Below, piece by piece: positions 1 to 7,448 of a stretch of DNA of 16,702 bases (position 1 is its first letter; each line of letters starts with the position of its first letter). Origin of the DNA: JAKORR01 sp964608495 (GTDB lineage Bacteria; Armatimonadota; Zipacnadia; Zipacnadales; FEN-943); the NCBI GenBank assembly GCA_964608495.1, contig CAZSOQ010000114.1, forward strand, positions 1 to 16,702. Direction: 5' to 3'. A program made the translations under genes and the position numbers. The notes under the pieces were generated by a model. The model had not been told where the DNA came from. It ran no database searches and was given only the letters and a program-made list of their open reading frames with translations.

Positions 1-281
1 TAGTCGTAGTAGCTCACGAAGTACTCGACGGCGTTGTGGGGAAAGAACTCGCGGAACTCCGCCGCCAACTGGGCGGCCAGTGTCTTGTTGTGGGCTATGA
101 CGAGCGTGGGACGCTGCACGAGCTCGATGGCCTTGGCGATGACGTAGGTCTTGCCCGAGCCGGTAACGCCGAGCAGCACCTGGTGACGCATGCCCGAAGC
201 GATGCCCTCGGCGAGCGCCTCGATCGCGGCGGGCTGGTCGCCCTTGGGCTCGAACTCAGAAACCACCTCGAATCTGCTCAT
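1..281 (-). CDS. uvrB: UvrB, excinuclease ABC subunit B (N-terminal part, cut by window edge)
   Basis: UvrB is the damage-verifying helicase-like subunit of bacterial nucleotide excision repair; UvrA loads it on DNA and it recruits UvrC. Reading the minus strand from ATG at 281-279 gives 93 complete residues. They open with MSRFEVVSEFEPKGDQP, the classic UvrB start including the Q-motif region. Walker A (GVTGSGKT) is at residues 38-45, followed by IAHNKTLAAQLAAEF around 62-76. The fragment ends at FVSYYDY, the start of the beta-hairpin that UvrB inserts between the strands. The rest of the gene, normally about 660-700 residues, lies left of position 1. The ribosome site is weak (AGGGAT about 11 nt upstream of ATG). 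The gene is transcribed divergently from the ABC exporter. No LexA-like palindrome was recognised. The identification is very secure. Confidence 0.97.
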   Translation of the reverse strand, partial: MSRFEVVSEFEPKGDQPAAIEALAEGIASGMRHQVLLGVTGSGKTYVIAKAIELVQRPTLVIAHNKTLAAQLAAEFREFFPHNAVEYFVSYYD

Positions 282-360
282 AGCCGTCGCTGATCCCTGT
301 GATACGTGGCCTTCGAGTGCAGGCAGGCGGCGGGGCAGGAGCCGCGGGCACTCACGGCTC

Positions 361-389
361 ATTATAGCACCGCCCTGCTCAGCAGGCAG
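361..389 (-). promoter_or_regulatory. Candidate uvrB promoter
   Basis: On the minus strand a perfect -10 hexamer TATAAT lies at 366-361, about 80 bp upstream of the uvrB ATG. The hexamer 17 bp further upstream (CTGCCT, 389-384) is a poor match to TTGACA, so the assignment rests on the -10 and its position. It implies a 5' leader of roughly 70 nt. No SOS operator was seen. Confidence 0.4.
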
Positions 390-523
390 CGCCGGGCCAC
401 CAGCACGCCGCCGGGGGCGGCGGCCTTGCGACCACCTTCCTCTGCTCCTCCCAGGCCCCGACCCGCCCGGGCGGTCACCGGACGCCGCGGACGGGCCGAG
501 TCGACTTCTGTATGGCGGTGCTC

Positions 524-552
524 TTTCGGGATTCCCAGACTGGGGGTATAAT
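524..552 (+). promoter_or_regulatory. Candidate promoter of the ABC exporter
   Basis: A perfect TATAAT sits at 547-552, about 68 bp before the exporter ATG at 621. The -35 region at 17-bp spacing (524-529, TTTCGG) is weak, and there is no TG extension directly before the -10. The position and perfect -10 make it the best candidate in the intergenic region. Confidence 0.45.
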
Positions 553-620
553 CGCAGGGCTGACGAAGCTCGATCCGAAGCACATTCGGCGTGGCCGGCT
601 AGGGGCCGGTAGAGGGGTTC

Positions 621-2438
621 ATGGCACTTCTACTGCGACTGATGACCTTTGCCCGCCGCTATAAGTGGCGGATTTTTCTTGCCTTGCTGCTGGTCTTCGC
701 GGGCACAGGCCTAGGGATGGTCAGCCCGTACATCTCGAAGCTGTTGATAGACAACTTCGGGGGCTGGCATGAGCTCACCGCCGACCAGAGGAGCGGCAGG
801 ATGGCTCAGGCTATGACCCTCTTCCTCGCTCTGGTCGGCGCGATGCTGGGGCTGCATATCAGCCATGCCATCATCGGCTACAGCCGTGCCATGATACTGG
901 CCTTCGTCGGGAACCGGGCGATCTTCGACTTGCGGTCCCAGCTCTTCCGGCACGTCCAGAAGCTGTCCATGCGCTGGTTCGAGAGCCACAGCCACGGCCG
1001 CGTCATGTCCCGGGTCCTTTACGATGTTGACGCCGTGCAGTACGCACTGAGCGGCGGGCTCGTGGACATGCTGTCCAACAGCGTCACGCTCGTCGGGGTC
1101 ATGATTCTGCTCTTCATCCGGTCCCCGGGCCTAGCCCTGATCGCCTGCTCGATCCTGCCCGTGTACGTGGCCAACTTCCTCTTCTTCCAGAGGCCGATTC
1201 GTCGCGCCGCTTCCGAAGCCCGCGACCAGTACTCGGAGGTATACGGAATCCTGTCCGAGTCCATCTCGGGCATCCGCGTCGTGAAGGCCTTCGCCCGCGA
1301 GCAGCACGAGGCCCGTCGGTTCGTCCAGGAGTTGCGCAACAGCATCGAGCTACAGATCCGCCTGGCCCGCCTCCGGACGCTGCTGAGCGTGATCTCGTCG
1401 TTACTGACCGCCTTGGCCTCCGTGGCGGTCGTGTACTTCGGCGGCATGAAGATGCTGCGCGCCGGCACCATGACGCTGGGCGACCTGATAGCCTTCAACC
1501 AGTGGTTGGGGATGCTCTACGGCCCCGTCATCGCTCTGGTCACCGTCAACGACACGCTGAACTGGGTGATGGCCGCCGTGGAGCGGATCTTCGAGACACT
1601 GGACACCGTGCCGGACATCGCCGACGCGAAGGAGCCCGCCCGGCTCACCGCCCTGGAGGGCAGGGTGGAGCTCGACCACGTCAGCTTTGCCTACGAGCCG
1701 GGCGAGTGGGTGCTGGAGGACATCAGCTTGCAGGCCGAGCAGGGGAAGATGCTTGCCCTGGTCGGCCCTTCCGGCTCGGGCAAGACGACGCTGGTGCATC
1801 TTGTCCCGCGGTTCTACGACGCCGTTGAGGGCCGAGTGCTCATAGACGGCACGGACGTGCGCGATATTCCGCTGCAGTTCCTGAGGCGAAACATCGGCAT
1901 GGTGCTGCAGGAGAGTTTCCTGTTCTCGGGCACGATCCGCGACAATGTGCGTTACGGTCGTCCGGAGGCCACCGACGAGGAAGTGGTCAGGGCCGCCATC
2001 GCGGCCAACGCCCATGACTTCATCATGGACTTCCCGGACGGCTACGAGACGGTCGTCGGGGAGCGAGGCACGCGGCTCTCGGGGGGACAGCGCCAACGCG
2101 TGGCCATCGCTCGAGCTCTGCTACGCGATCCGCGGATCCTGATCTTGGACGAGGCGACGGCGGAGCTGGACTCCGAGTCGGAGGCGCTGATTCAGGAGGC
2201 CCTGGAGCGGCTCATGCGCGATAGGACGACTTTCATCATCGCGCATCGGCTGTCCACAGTGATGAACGCCGACGAGATAGTTGTACTGGACGAGGGACGT
2301 GTCGTGGAGCGCGGCCAGCACGCTGAGTTGGCGACCGCGGGCGGACTCTACGCGAAGCTCTGTGAGGTGCAGTTCAAACGAGCGCAAGACAAGATAGACG
2401 AACACCTGGCGACGGCCCGGAACGAACGGAGCAGGTAG
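621..2438 (+). CDS. ABC-type exporter half-transporter (fused membrane and ATPase domains)
   Basis: This 605-residue protein has the usual length and order of a type IV (MsbA/BmrA/Sav1866-like) half-exporter that acts as a dimer in the inner membrane. The N-terminal transmembrane domain (about 15-310) shows hydrophobic segments near 18-40, 62-86, 148-190, 253-275 and 289-309. The nucleotide-binding domain follows: Walker A GPSGSGKTT at 382-390, Q-loop Q430, signature LSGGQ at 486-490, Walker B ILILDE at 506-511 and H-loop His542. The D-loop reads ATAELD instead of the common ATSALD. AGAGGGG at 611-617 is the ribosome site for the ATG at 621. The substrate cannot be read from sequence; lipid, drug or peptide export are all possible. 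The RNase gene follows 86 bp downstream and may be co-transcribed. Confidence 0.93.
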   Translation: MALLLRLMTFARRYKWRIFLALLLVFAGTGLGMVSPYISKLLIDNFGGWHELTADQRSGRMAQAMTLFLALVGAMLGLHISHAIIGYSRAMILAFVGNRAIFDLRSQLFRHVQKLSMRWFESHSHGRVMSRVLYDVDAVQYALSGGLVDMLSNSVTLVGVMILLFIRSPGLALIACSILPVYVANFLFFQRPIRRAASEARDQYSEVYGILSESISGIRVVKAFAREQHEARRFVQELRNSIELQIRLARLRTLLSVISSLLTALASVAVVYFGGMKMLRAGTMTLGDLIAFNQWLGMLYGPVIALVTVNDTLNWVMAAVERIFETLDTVPDIADAKEPARLTALEGRVELDHVSFAYEPGEWVLEDISLQAEQGKMLALVGPSGSGKTTLVHLVPRFYDAVEGRVLIDGTDVRDIPLQFLRRNIGMVLQESFLFSGTIRDNVRYGRPEATDEEVVRAAIAANAHDFIMDFPDGYETVVGERGTRLSGGQRQRVAIARALLRDPRILILDEATAELDSESEALIQEALERLMRDRTTFIIAHRLSTVMNADEIVVLDEGRVVERGQHAELATAGGLYAKLCEVQFKRAQDKIDEHLATARNERSR

Positions 2439-2524
2439 CGGAGAAGCGGAAGAGCCGATCGCGCCGCCGGCCGCGCAAGCGCCGGCCGCGCGAGGAAACG
2501 CCGCCCACAGCCGAGACCCAATCG
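2366..2524 (+). other. Start-less open frame continuous with the RNase gene, Arg/Lys-rich
   Basis: The RNase reading frame stays open upstream of its first possible start, back to a TGA at 2363-2365. The last 30 or so codons before 2525 read as coding-like sequence: a run of Lys, Arg and Glu (EKRKSRSRRRPRKRRPREE), then a Pro/Thr/Glu linker (TPPTAETQS). No ATG, GTG, TTG, CTG or ATT occurs in frame here. The first part overlaps the 3' end of the ABC gene in another frame. Either this is chance in GC-rich DNA, or the RNase carries a basic N-terminal tail whose start was lost by mutation, by an assembly indel, or is non-canonical. Confidence 0.45.
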
Positions 2525-4195
2525 GTGATAGTGGTCAGCGTTGACCCGTGGGAGACGCGGGTGGCGATCCTCGAAGACGACCGGCCCGTGGAGCTCCTGG
2601 TGGAGCGCGAACAGGCGGTCGTCGGGAATGTCTACAAGGGCGTCGTCGAGAACGTGGTCCCCGGACTGGATGCCGCCTTCGTGGACTGCGGCATGGAGCG
2701 CAACGTCTTCCTCCATGTGGCCGATGCCCTCTCCGTGGATCCCCTGAAGCGACGAAATGGCAGGCTGCCCAAGATCTCGGACGTGGTGCACGAGGGTGAG
2801 GAGTTGATCGTCCAGGTCACCAAGGGCCCCATCGAGAGCAAGGGCGCCCGGGCGACCGTCCGTATCTCCCTCCCCGGGCGTTTTCTGGTCCTCATCCGAG
2901 ACGGCCACGGCACCATCGGCATCTCCAAGAAGCTGGAGGACGATGCCGAGCGCCAGCGCCTGCGCGAACTGGCCCAGCGCCTCAAGCCCAAGGGCTGGGG
3001 CATGATAGTCAGAACGCGCGCCCAGGGGGCCGGTGTCGGCGAGCTCCAGGGCGACATCCGCTTCCTCATGCGCACCTGGGGGATGATCGAGCGACGGGCA
3101 AGCCAGAGCAAGGCCCCCGCCATGCTCTACGAGGACCTGAGCCTGGTCTTCGAGATCCTGCGCGACGTGGTGGACCAGCGGGTCCGCAAGATGGTCGTGG
3201 ACCACAAGCCGACCTACGACCGCGTCCTGCGCCTGCTGTCGCACATGGCCCCGGACCTGGCCAGCCGCGTGGAGCTGTACGATGCCGCCGAGCCCGTCTT
3301 CGTGCGCTACGGCATCGAGCGGGAGCTGGACCGGGCCCTGCGCCCGCGCGTGTGGCTGCCCAAGGGTGGGCACATCACGGTGGAGGAGACGGAGGCGCTG
3401 ACCACGATTGACGTGAATACCGGGCGCTTCACGGGCACGGGGTCCCTGGCCGACACGGTCCTGCGCACCAATCTGGAGGCCGCCGACGAGATCGCCCGGC
3501 AGCTCAGGCTTCGCGACATCGGCGGCATCATCGTCATAGACTTCATCGACATGGACAAGCGGGAGCACCGCGAGCGCGTCATGGAGGCGATGCGCACCGC
3601 CGTCGCGGCCGACCGCATGCGCACGCGGATCATGCACATCACGCGGCTGGGGCTGCTGGAGATGACCCGCAAGCGCACCGACGTCTCCATCAGCCACGTG
3701 CTGCAGGACCAGTGCCCCTGGTGCCAGGGGACGGGCCGAGTGCTCAATGCCACCACGGTGGCGACGCGCATCATCACGGACCTGCGGCGGCTCGCCCAGG
3801 ACTCCAAGGCCGCCGCCTTCGCCGTGACTACCGAGCCGCAGGTCGCCCTGTCGCTCATCGGGCCCCACGGCGAACTGGTTGACGCCATCGAGCGGGAGCA
3901 GGTCGGCCGCCCGGTGTTGGTGCGAGCCGATGCGTCCTGCCATCGCGAGCGCTACGAGATCACGCCGGGTGATGTCCACACGCTCGAGCGACGGTTTGGG
4001 TACGTCGTTGCGGGCGACACGGTTGAGGTGACTCCCGCTCACGTCCTCGACATTCCCCACAGTAGCCTGATGGCGATCGTGAAGGGCATCATCGTCGAGG
4101 TGCCGGAGGCCTCGCCCAAGCTCACCGCGCCGATCCAGGTGCGACTCGTGAAGGCCAACCGGTCCTACGCTAGGGGCGTGCCAACGGGGAAGTAG
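2525..4195 (+). CDS. RNase E/G-family endoribonuclease
   Basis: This is a single-strand-specific, 5'-end-sensing endoribonuclease for mRNA decay and rRNA/tRNA maturation. From GTG at 2525 it has 556 residues; E. coli RNase G has 489. The S1 domain covers about 30-120 (GNVYKGVVENVVPGLDAAFV at 34-53). The catalytic DNase-I-like region has metal-binding aspartates D296 in TTIDVNTGRFTG and D339 in IVIDFIDM. The zinc-link CPWC is at 397-400. The last 60-75 residues (about 495-553, ending RSYARG) look like an added small beta-domain resembling TRAM, which is tentative. GTG is the only in-frame start before the S1 domain and has no good Shine-Dalgarno, so the start is uncertain. The missing long disordered scaffold argues for RNase G rather than full RNase E. 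Confidence 0.93.
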   Translation: MIVVSVDPWETRVAILEDDRPVELLVEREQAVVGNVYKGVVENVVPGLDAAFVDCGMERNVFLHVADALSVDPLKRRNGRLPKISDVVHEGEELIVQVTKGPIESKGARATVRISLPGRFLVLIRDGHGTIGISKKLEDDAERQRLRELAQRLKPKGWGMIVRTRAQGAGVGELQGDIRFLMRTWGMIERRASQSKAPAMLYEDLSLVFEILRDVVDQRVRKMVVDHKPTYDRVLRLLSHMAPDLASRVELYDAAEPVFVRYGIERELDRALRPRVWLPKGGHITVEETEALTTIDVNTGRFTGTGSLADTVLRTNLEAADEIARQLRLRDIGGIIVIDFIDMDKREHRERVMEAMRTAVAADRMRTRIMHITRLGLLEMTRKRTDVSISHVLQDQCPWCQGTGRVLNATTVATRIITDLRRLAQDSKAAAFAVTTEPQVALSLIGPHGELVDAIEREQVGRPVLVRADASCHRERYEITPGDVHTLERRFGYVVAGDTVEVTPAHVLDIPHSSLMAIVKGIIVEVPEASPKLTAPIQVRLVKANRSYARGVPTGK

Positions 4196-4376
4196 CGCCC
4201 ACGGCCGCCGTAGCGCCGAGGCACGGAGGCCGGGTTTGCCCACTGCTTCGTCCTCGCGGGGGCCTGGGTCGTGTGTCTGTGTGTGCCCGAGGAGGGGTGC
4301 TGGCGCACCAGAGCCCCCAGGGAGCCGGAAGGCGTGTCAACAGGGGCAGGCCGGGAGCCGGTAGACAGCCACTGAG

Positions 4377-4391
4377 GGCCCGGCCCGGGCC
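4377..4391 (-). terminator. GC-rich hairpin after tRNA-Gln, possible terminator
   Basis: GGCCCGG (4377-4383) and CCGGGCC (4385-4391) are perfectly complementary and lie 11 nt downstream of the tRNA-Gln CCA end on the minus strand. The central base leaves too small a loop, so six pairs with a three-base loop is realistic. No T-run follows, so a classical intrinsic terminator is not shown. Confidence 0.3.
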
Positions 4392-4402
4392 GGCCAAGAG
4401 GA

Positions 4403-4476
4403 TGGCTGCGGGGGAAGGATTCGAACCTTCACTAACTGGTCCAGAGCCAGTCGTGCTACCCTTGCACTACCCCGCA
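4403..4476 (-). tRNA. tRNA-Gln (anticodon CUG), CCA encoded
   Basis: Read on the minus strand, the 74 nt fold as a full cloverleaf. The acceptor TGCGGGG pairs with CCCCGCA, followed by G73 and an encoded CCA at 4405-4403. The D stem is GTGC/GCAC. The anticodon stem ACTGG/CCAGT closes loop CTCTGGA, giving anticodon CTG (reads CAG, Gln). The variable loop is TAGT and the T arm is GAAGG-TTCGAAT-CCTTC. The U-A-like first acceptor pair position and the loop sequence fit glutamine. A strong promoter lies directly upstream. Confidence 0.96.
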
Positions 4477-4487
4477 GCTCACCGCGA

Positions 4488-4516
4488 AGTATAGCCGCCC
4501 CCGCCAGCTTGGTCAA
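4488..4516 (-). promoter_or_regulatory. tRNA-Gln promoter
   Basis: On the minus strand, -35 TTGACC (4516-4511) is separated by exactly 17 bp from -10 TATACT (4493-4488). The tRNA 5' end at 4476 lies 11 bp beyond the -10, so the leader is only a few nucleotides. Both hexamers are close to sigma-70 consensus with ideal spacing. Confidence 0.85.
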
Positions 4517-4588
4517 CCTGCCCATGGCACAGGTCGGGAGGTCCGGCAGGACGGCCCTCGCGGCGACGGGCACGGCCGGTCCTCGCGA

Positions 4589-4617
4589 TTGTCCATGGCG
4601 CGCGGGCCGGCTATCAT
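4589..4617 (+). promoter_or_regulatory. Promoter of the secreted metallophosphatase
   Basis: The -35 TTGTCC (4589-4594) and -10 TATCAT (4612-4617) are spaced by 17 bp. Transcription would start near 4624, just upstream of the ribosome site at 4633-4640 and the ATG at 4646. This excludes the upstream ATG at 4589 as the true start, because it lies inside the -35. Confidence 0.65.
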
Positions 4618-4645
4618 TACCCGGCAGCGTATAGAGGTGACAGGC

Positions 4646-5749
4646 ATGGCCCATCGCAGACTGAGCGCGCCTTTCTCCCTGGTGCTGGGGATGCTCCTGG
4701 CCCTATCGGCTTCTGCCCCGGTCGCGTGGGCCCTGGCAGTGAGGTGGGGCCCTGTACTCAGCGACATGGAGCCGACGCGTGCGGTCGTGGCCTGGACCAC
4801 CACTCAGCCGGCGCGGTCGCGCCTGACCTGCGACGGCAAGCAGTACCGCAGTCCCGCGACGGGTCTCTATCATTCGGTGGCGTTGGAGGGCCTGGCGGCC
4901 AACTCGGAGCACGAGTACTACGTCGAGGCCTTCGCCGGCGCCGAGCGCGCCCAGAGCGACAGATTCGTCTTCCGCACGCCGCCGGTGGACCTGGCTCAGT
5001 GGTCCTTCGTCACCCTTGGCGATACGCAGTCCCGGCACGACAAGCATCGCGAGGTCCTTGGCGCTATCATGCGCGTCACGCCGAGGCCCTGGCTGGTGCT
5101 CCACGCCGGAGACCTGGTGGCCGACGGGAACAAGCCCGAGGACTGGGACATGTTCTTCGGCATCGAGCGGGCCCTGGTGGGCACCATTCCCTTTTACCCG
5201 ACGCTGGGGAACCACGAGCACGAGAGCGACCTGTACTACAACACCTTCCCGGTGCCCCCGGGCGGCGGGCCGCACGCCAAGGCCTGGTACTGCTTCCCCT
5301 TCGCCAACGCGCTGTTTGTGATCCTCAACAGCGAAGCGCCGCTCGACGCTCAGGCACGCTATCTTGAACAGCAACTCGTCGCTGCCGGGGAACACCGCAT
5401 CAGGTGGCGGTTTGCGGTGTGGCATAGGCCCCCCTTCTCCTCCGGCCCGCACGGCGGCAGCACCTCGATCCAAGAGCGTTGGGTGCCCATCCTCGACAAG
5501 TACGGCGCCACTTGTGTGTTCAGCGGCCACAACCACTGCTACGAGCACAGCCTGAGGAAGGGCATCCATTACCTGGTGACGGGTGGCGGCGGAGGGCCCC
5601 TGTACCCGCTGGGCGTGAAGCCCAATCCCTACAGCGTGAAGGGGGAGTCCTGCCTGCACTTCCTGCACGTTCTGGTGACGCCGACCGCGGTCGCCGTGCG
5701 TGCCCTTCGGACCGACGGCACAGTCATCGAGCAGTTCGTCATTCGCTAG
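4646..5749 (+). CDS. Secreted purple-acid-phosphatase-like metallophosphoesterase
   Basis: This is a predicted exported phosphohydrolase with a bimetal centre; the natural substrate is unknown. It has 367 residues from ATG 4646, chosen because AGAGGTGA (4633-4640) sits 5 bp upstream. A Sec signal peptide covers about 1-29 (basic AHRR, hydrophobic core, then PVAWA-LA). The next segment, about 32-112 (WGPVLSDMEPTRAVVAWTT...), matches the fibronectin-like N-domain of purple acid phosphatases. The catalytic domain has GDTQ (D126), GDLV (D156), GNHE (N189, H190), WHRPPFSSG (H260) and GHNHCYEH (H295, H297). These are the standard metal and substrate ligands in order. It has its own promoter, and GNAT begins 98 bp downstream. 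It could equally be a phosphodiesterase of the same fold. Confidence 0.92.
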   Translation: MAHRRLSAPFSLVLGMLLALSASAPVAWALAVRWGPVLSDMEPTRAVVAWTTTQPARSRLTCDGKQYRSPATGLYHSVALEGLAANSEHEYYVEAFAGAERAQSDRFVFRTPPVDLAQWSFVTLGDTQSRHDKHREVLGAIMRVTPRPWLVLHAGDLVADGNKPEDWDMFFGIERALVGTIPFYPTLGNHEHESDLYYNTFPVPPGGGPHAKAWYCFPFANALFVILNSEAPLDAQARYLEQQLVAAGEHRIRWRFAVWHRPPFSSGPHGGSTSIQERWVPILDKYGATCVFSGHNHCYEHSLRKGIHYLVTGGGGGPLYPLGVKPNPYSVKGESCLHFLHVLVTPTAVAVRALRTDGTVIEQFVIR

Positions 5750-5847
5750 TCTGACGGCGAGAGCCGGCTCCCGCCGGGCGCTCGCGATCGGCTCAGGCGA
5801 GGGCGAACCGATCAGGAGCCGTCTTGGGCGGCCTGGAGGGATCGCAT

Positions 5848-6339
5848 ATGCCCGATATGCTCGTGTCACTGCTGCATCTGCCGCGAGTGGACGATCTGCT
5901 GGCCAAGCTCCGCGAGGAGAAGATCCACCTCAGGCGGCCCAATCCATGGGAGCTGACGGACCTGAGGGAGTTCATCGAGAAGACCTTCTCGCGCTCCTGG
6001 GCTGACGAAGCCACGGTGGCGATGTTCAACAAACCCATCTCGGCCTTCATCGCGACCCACGGCGGTCAGGTGATCGGCTTCGCGGCATACGAGTGCACGC
6101 GCCGTGACTTCTTCGGCCCGACGGGGGTCGCCGAAGCGTACCGGGGCAAGGGTGTGGGCACGGCCCTGCTGCTGGCCTCCCTGCACTCCATGCAGGAACT
6201 GGGTTACGCGTACGCCATCATCGGCGGGGCCGGGCCAGTGGACTTCTACGCCAAGACCGTGGGCGCCGTGCCCATAACCCTCGACAACGGGCGAGGCATC
6301 TACGCCCTGCACGAGGATCCACGCTTCCTGCGGGAGTAG
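5848..6339 (+). CDS. GNAT-family N-acetyltransferase
   Basis: This is a 163-residue single-domain acyl-CoA-dependent N-acetyltransferase, usual length for the family. ATG 5848 is preferred because GGAGGG (5835-5840) lies 7 bp upstream; a TTG further up has no such site. The acetyl-CoA pyrophosphate loop is clear: YRGKGVGTALLLA at 98-110, matching R/Q-x-x-G-x-G/A. It is followed by a helix and strand (GYAYAIIGGAGPVDFYAKTV, 119-138) typical of motif B. The acceptor is unknown. Only 17 bp separate it from the first oxidoreductase, so the two are very likely one transcript. This suggests an amino sugar or related metabolite as substrate, which is inference only. Confidence 0.88.
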   Translation: MPDMLVSLLHLPRVDDLLAKLREEKIHLRRPNPWELTDLREFIEKTFSRSWADEATVAMFNKPISAFIATHGGQVIGFAAYECTRRDFFGPTGVAEAYRGKGVGTALLLASLHSMQELGYAYAIIGGAGPVDFYAKTVGAVPITLDNGRGIYALHEDPRFLRE

Positions 6340-6356
6340 TCGGAGAGGCGAGCAGG

Positions 6357-7394
6357 ATGTCAGCTCCCCCCCTTGGCGTGCTGGTCGTGGGCGGCGCGGG
6401 AGGCGTCGGTCGAGGCAGCCACCTGCCGGCGATCAGCTCACTGCCTCAGGTGCGGCTGGTGGGCGTCGCGGATGTGGACGAACAGGCGCTGGACGCCGTC
6501 CGCCGCGAGTACGGCTGCGCGACCTACACCGACCTGGACGCAGCTCTGACCCGCGACGATGTGCACATCGTGGATATCTGCTCCCCCGACTTCGCTCACG
6601 CCGAGCAGGCCATGGCCGCCGCCCGCCTCGGCAAGCACGTCCTCTGCGAGAAGCCCCTGGCTCTGTCCATCGAAGACGCCCTCGCCATGCGCCAAGCCTT
6701 CCGGGAAGCGGGGGTGAAGGCCATGGTCGCGCAGGTGATGAGATTCCAGCCGCGCTGGCGCTCGCTGCGTCAGGCCATCGCCGAGGGCAAGATAGGCCGG
6801 CCGGCCTTGGCCCGCTACGTCCTTCGGGGCGCCTTCTACTCCTACCCGGCAGGCAGCTTCTACCGACGGCCCGAGAGCCTCGGCCAGATCGTGCACAACG
6901 GGATGCACTACTTCGACACCGTCTCCTGGTTGGTGGGGGCGAGGCCCGTCTGGGTGTCGGCCGAGGGGCTGGAGCACTACCCGGGCGACGACCGGCTGCC
7001 GGGCCCGAACTATTGGACGATCCAGGTGGGCTTTGAGAACGGAGCCCTGGGCCACCTGGAGGCCAACCTGGCCATCACCCAGCCGCGCGGCTGCCGGCAG
7101 GAGATCGGATGCCTCGTCGTGGGCACCGAGGGCACCCTGGCCTCGGAGGGCGCGGAGGCCGCACTGGTCGAGCGCTGGGACGGCGGGTACTCGTGGCCCA
7201 GCTCGTGGCCCCCCACCGGCTCGGCGGAGGGCTTCGCCGCCGAGATCGCCCACTTCGCCCGGGCCGTGGCAGAGGACACCGAGCCCGAGGTCTCGATGGA
7301 CTGGTCGGTGCGGATCCTCGAGGCCTGTCTTGCCTGTCTGCAGTCGGCCCGCGAGGGCCGGCGCGTCGAGCTGACGACTCCCGAGCCGGACTGA
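6357..7394 (+). CDS. Gfo/Idh/MocA-family NAD(P)-dependent oxidoreductase (canonical motifs)
   Basis: This 345-residue protein has the family's usual length and two-domain form. It would oxidise or reduce a sugar, polyol or sugar acid with NAD(P). The Rossmann N-domain opens with VLVVGGAGGVGRGSHLP (about 8-24). HIVDICSPDFAHAEQ is at 70-84, followed by the diagnostic EKPLA at 98-102 with the conserved Lys99. The C-terminal domain has VHNGMHYFDTVSWLVG at 179-194, providing the His184/Asp187 pair seen in the family. GGAGAGG (6342-6348) precedes the ATG by 8 bp. It lies between GNAT and a second family member in one probable operon. The exact substrate cannot be deduced. Confidence 0.93.
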   Translation: MSAPPLGVLVVGGAGGVGRGSHLPAISSLPQVRLVGVADVDEQALDAVRREYGCATYTDLDAALTRDDVHIVDICSPDFAHAEQAMAAARLGKHVLCEKPLALSIEDALAMRQAFREAGVKAMVAQVMRFQPRWRSLRQAIAEGKIGRPALARYVLRGAFYSYPAGSFYRRPESLGQIVHNGMHYFDTVSWLVGARPVWVSAEGLEHYPGDDRLPGPNYWTIQVGFENGALGHLEANLAITQPRGCRQEIGCLVVGTEGTLASEGAEAALVERWDGGYSWPSSWPPTGSAEGFAAEIAHFARAVAEDTEPEVSMDWSVRILEACLACLQSAREGRRVELTTPEPD

Positions 7395-7448
7395 GCCTGC
7401 CTCACGGGTGCCGGCTCCGCGAACCCGGCCGAGAACGAGTGACGCCCG

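Larger units (their letters stand above)
282..620. other. Divergent intergenic region between uvrB and the ABC exporter
   Basis: These 339 bp separate two divergently transcribed genes. Several short open frames cross the region in different frames, but none has recognisable protein sequence or a good ribosome site, so I call no gene. It does contain two perfect TATAAT hexamers: one on the minus strand at 361-366 facing uvrB, and one on the plus strand at 547-552 facing the exporter. The stretch from about 370 to 500 is very rich in C and G without a clear repeat or hairpin that I can support. Confidence 0.6.

Noticed and set aside
2348..4243. A 631-codon open frame on the minus strand opposite the RNase gene
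   Set aside because: It is a shadow of the strong G/C third-position bias. Its translation is low-complexity (Gly, His, Leu, Asp, Val) without motifs, while the plus strand encodes a textbook RNase E/G.
4196..4402. A small gene between the RNase and tRNA-Gln
   Set aside because: Short frames here have no ribosome site and no recognisable protein character; one runs into the tRNA. A GGTGC/GCACC stem at 4296-4309 is too short to call a terminator.
4589..4645. An upstream ATG extending the metallophosphatase by 19 residues
   Set aside because: It falls inside the -35 hexamer, has no ribosome site and would bury the signal peptide. ATG 4646 has an excellent Shine-Dalgarno.
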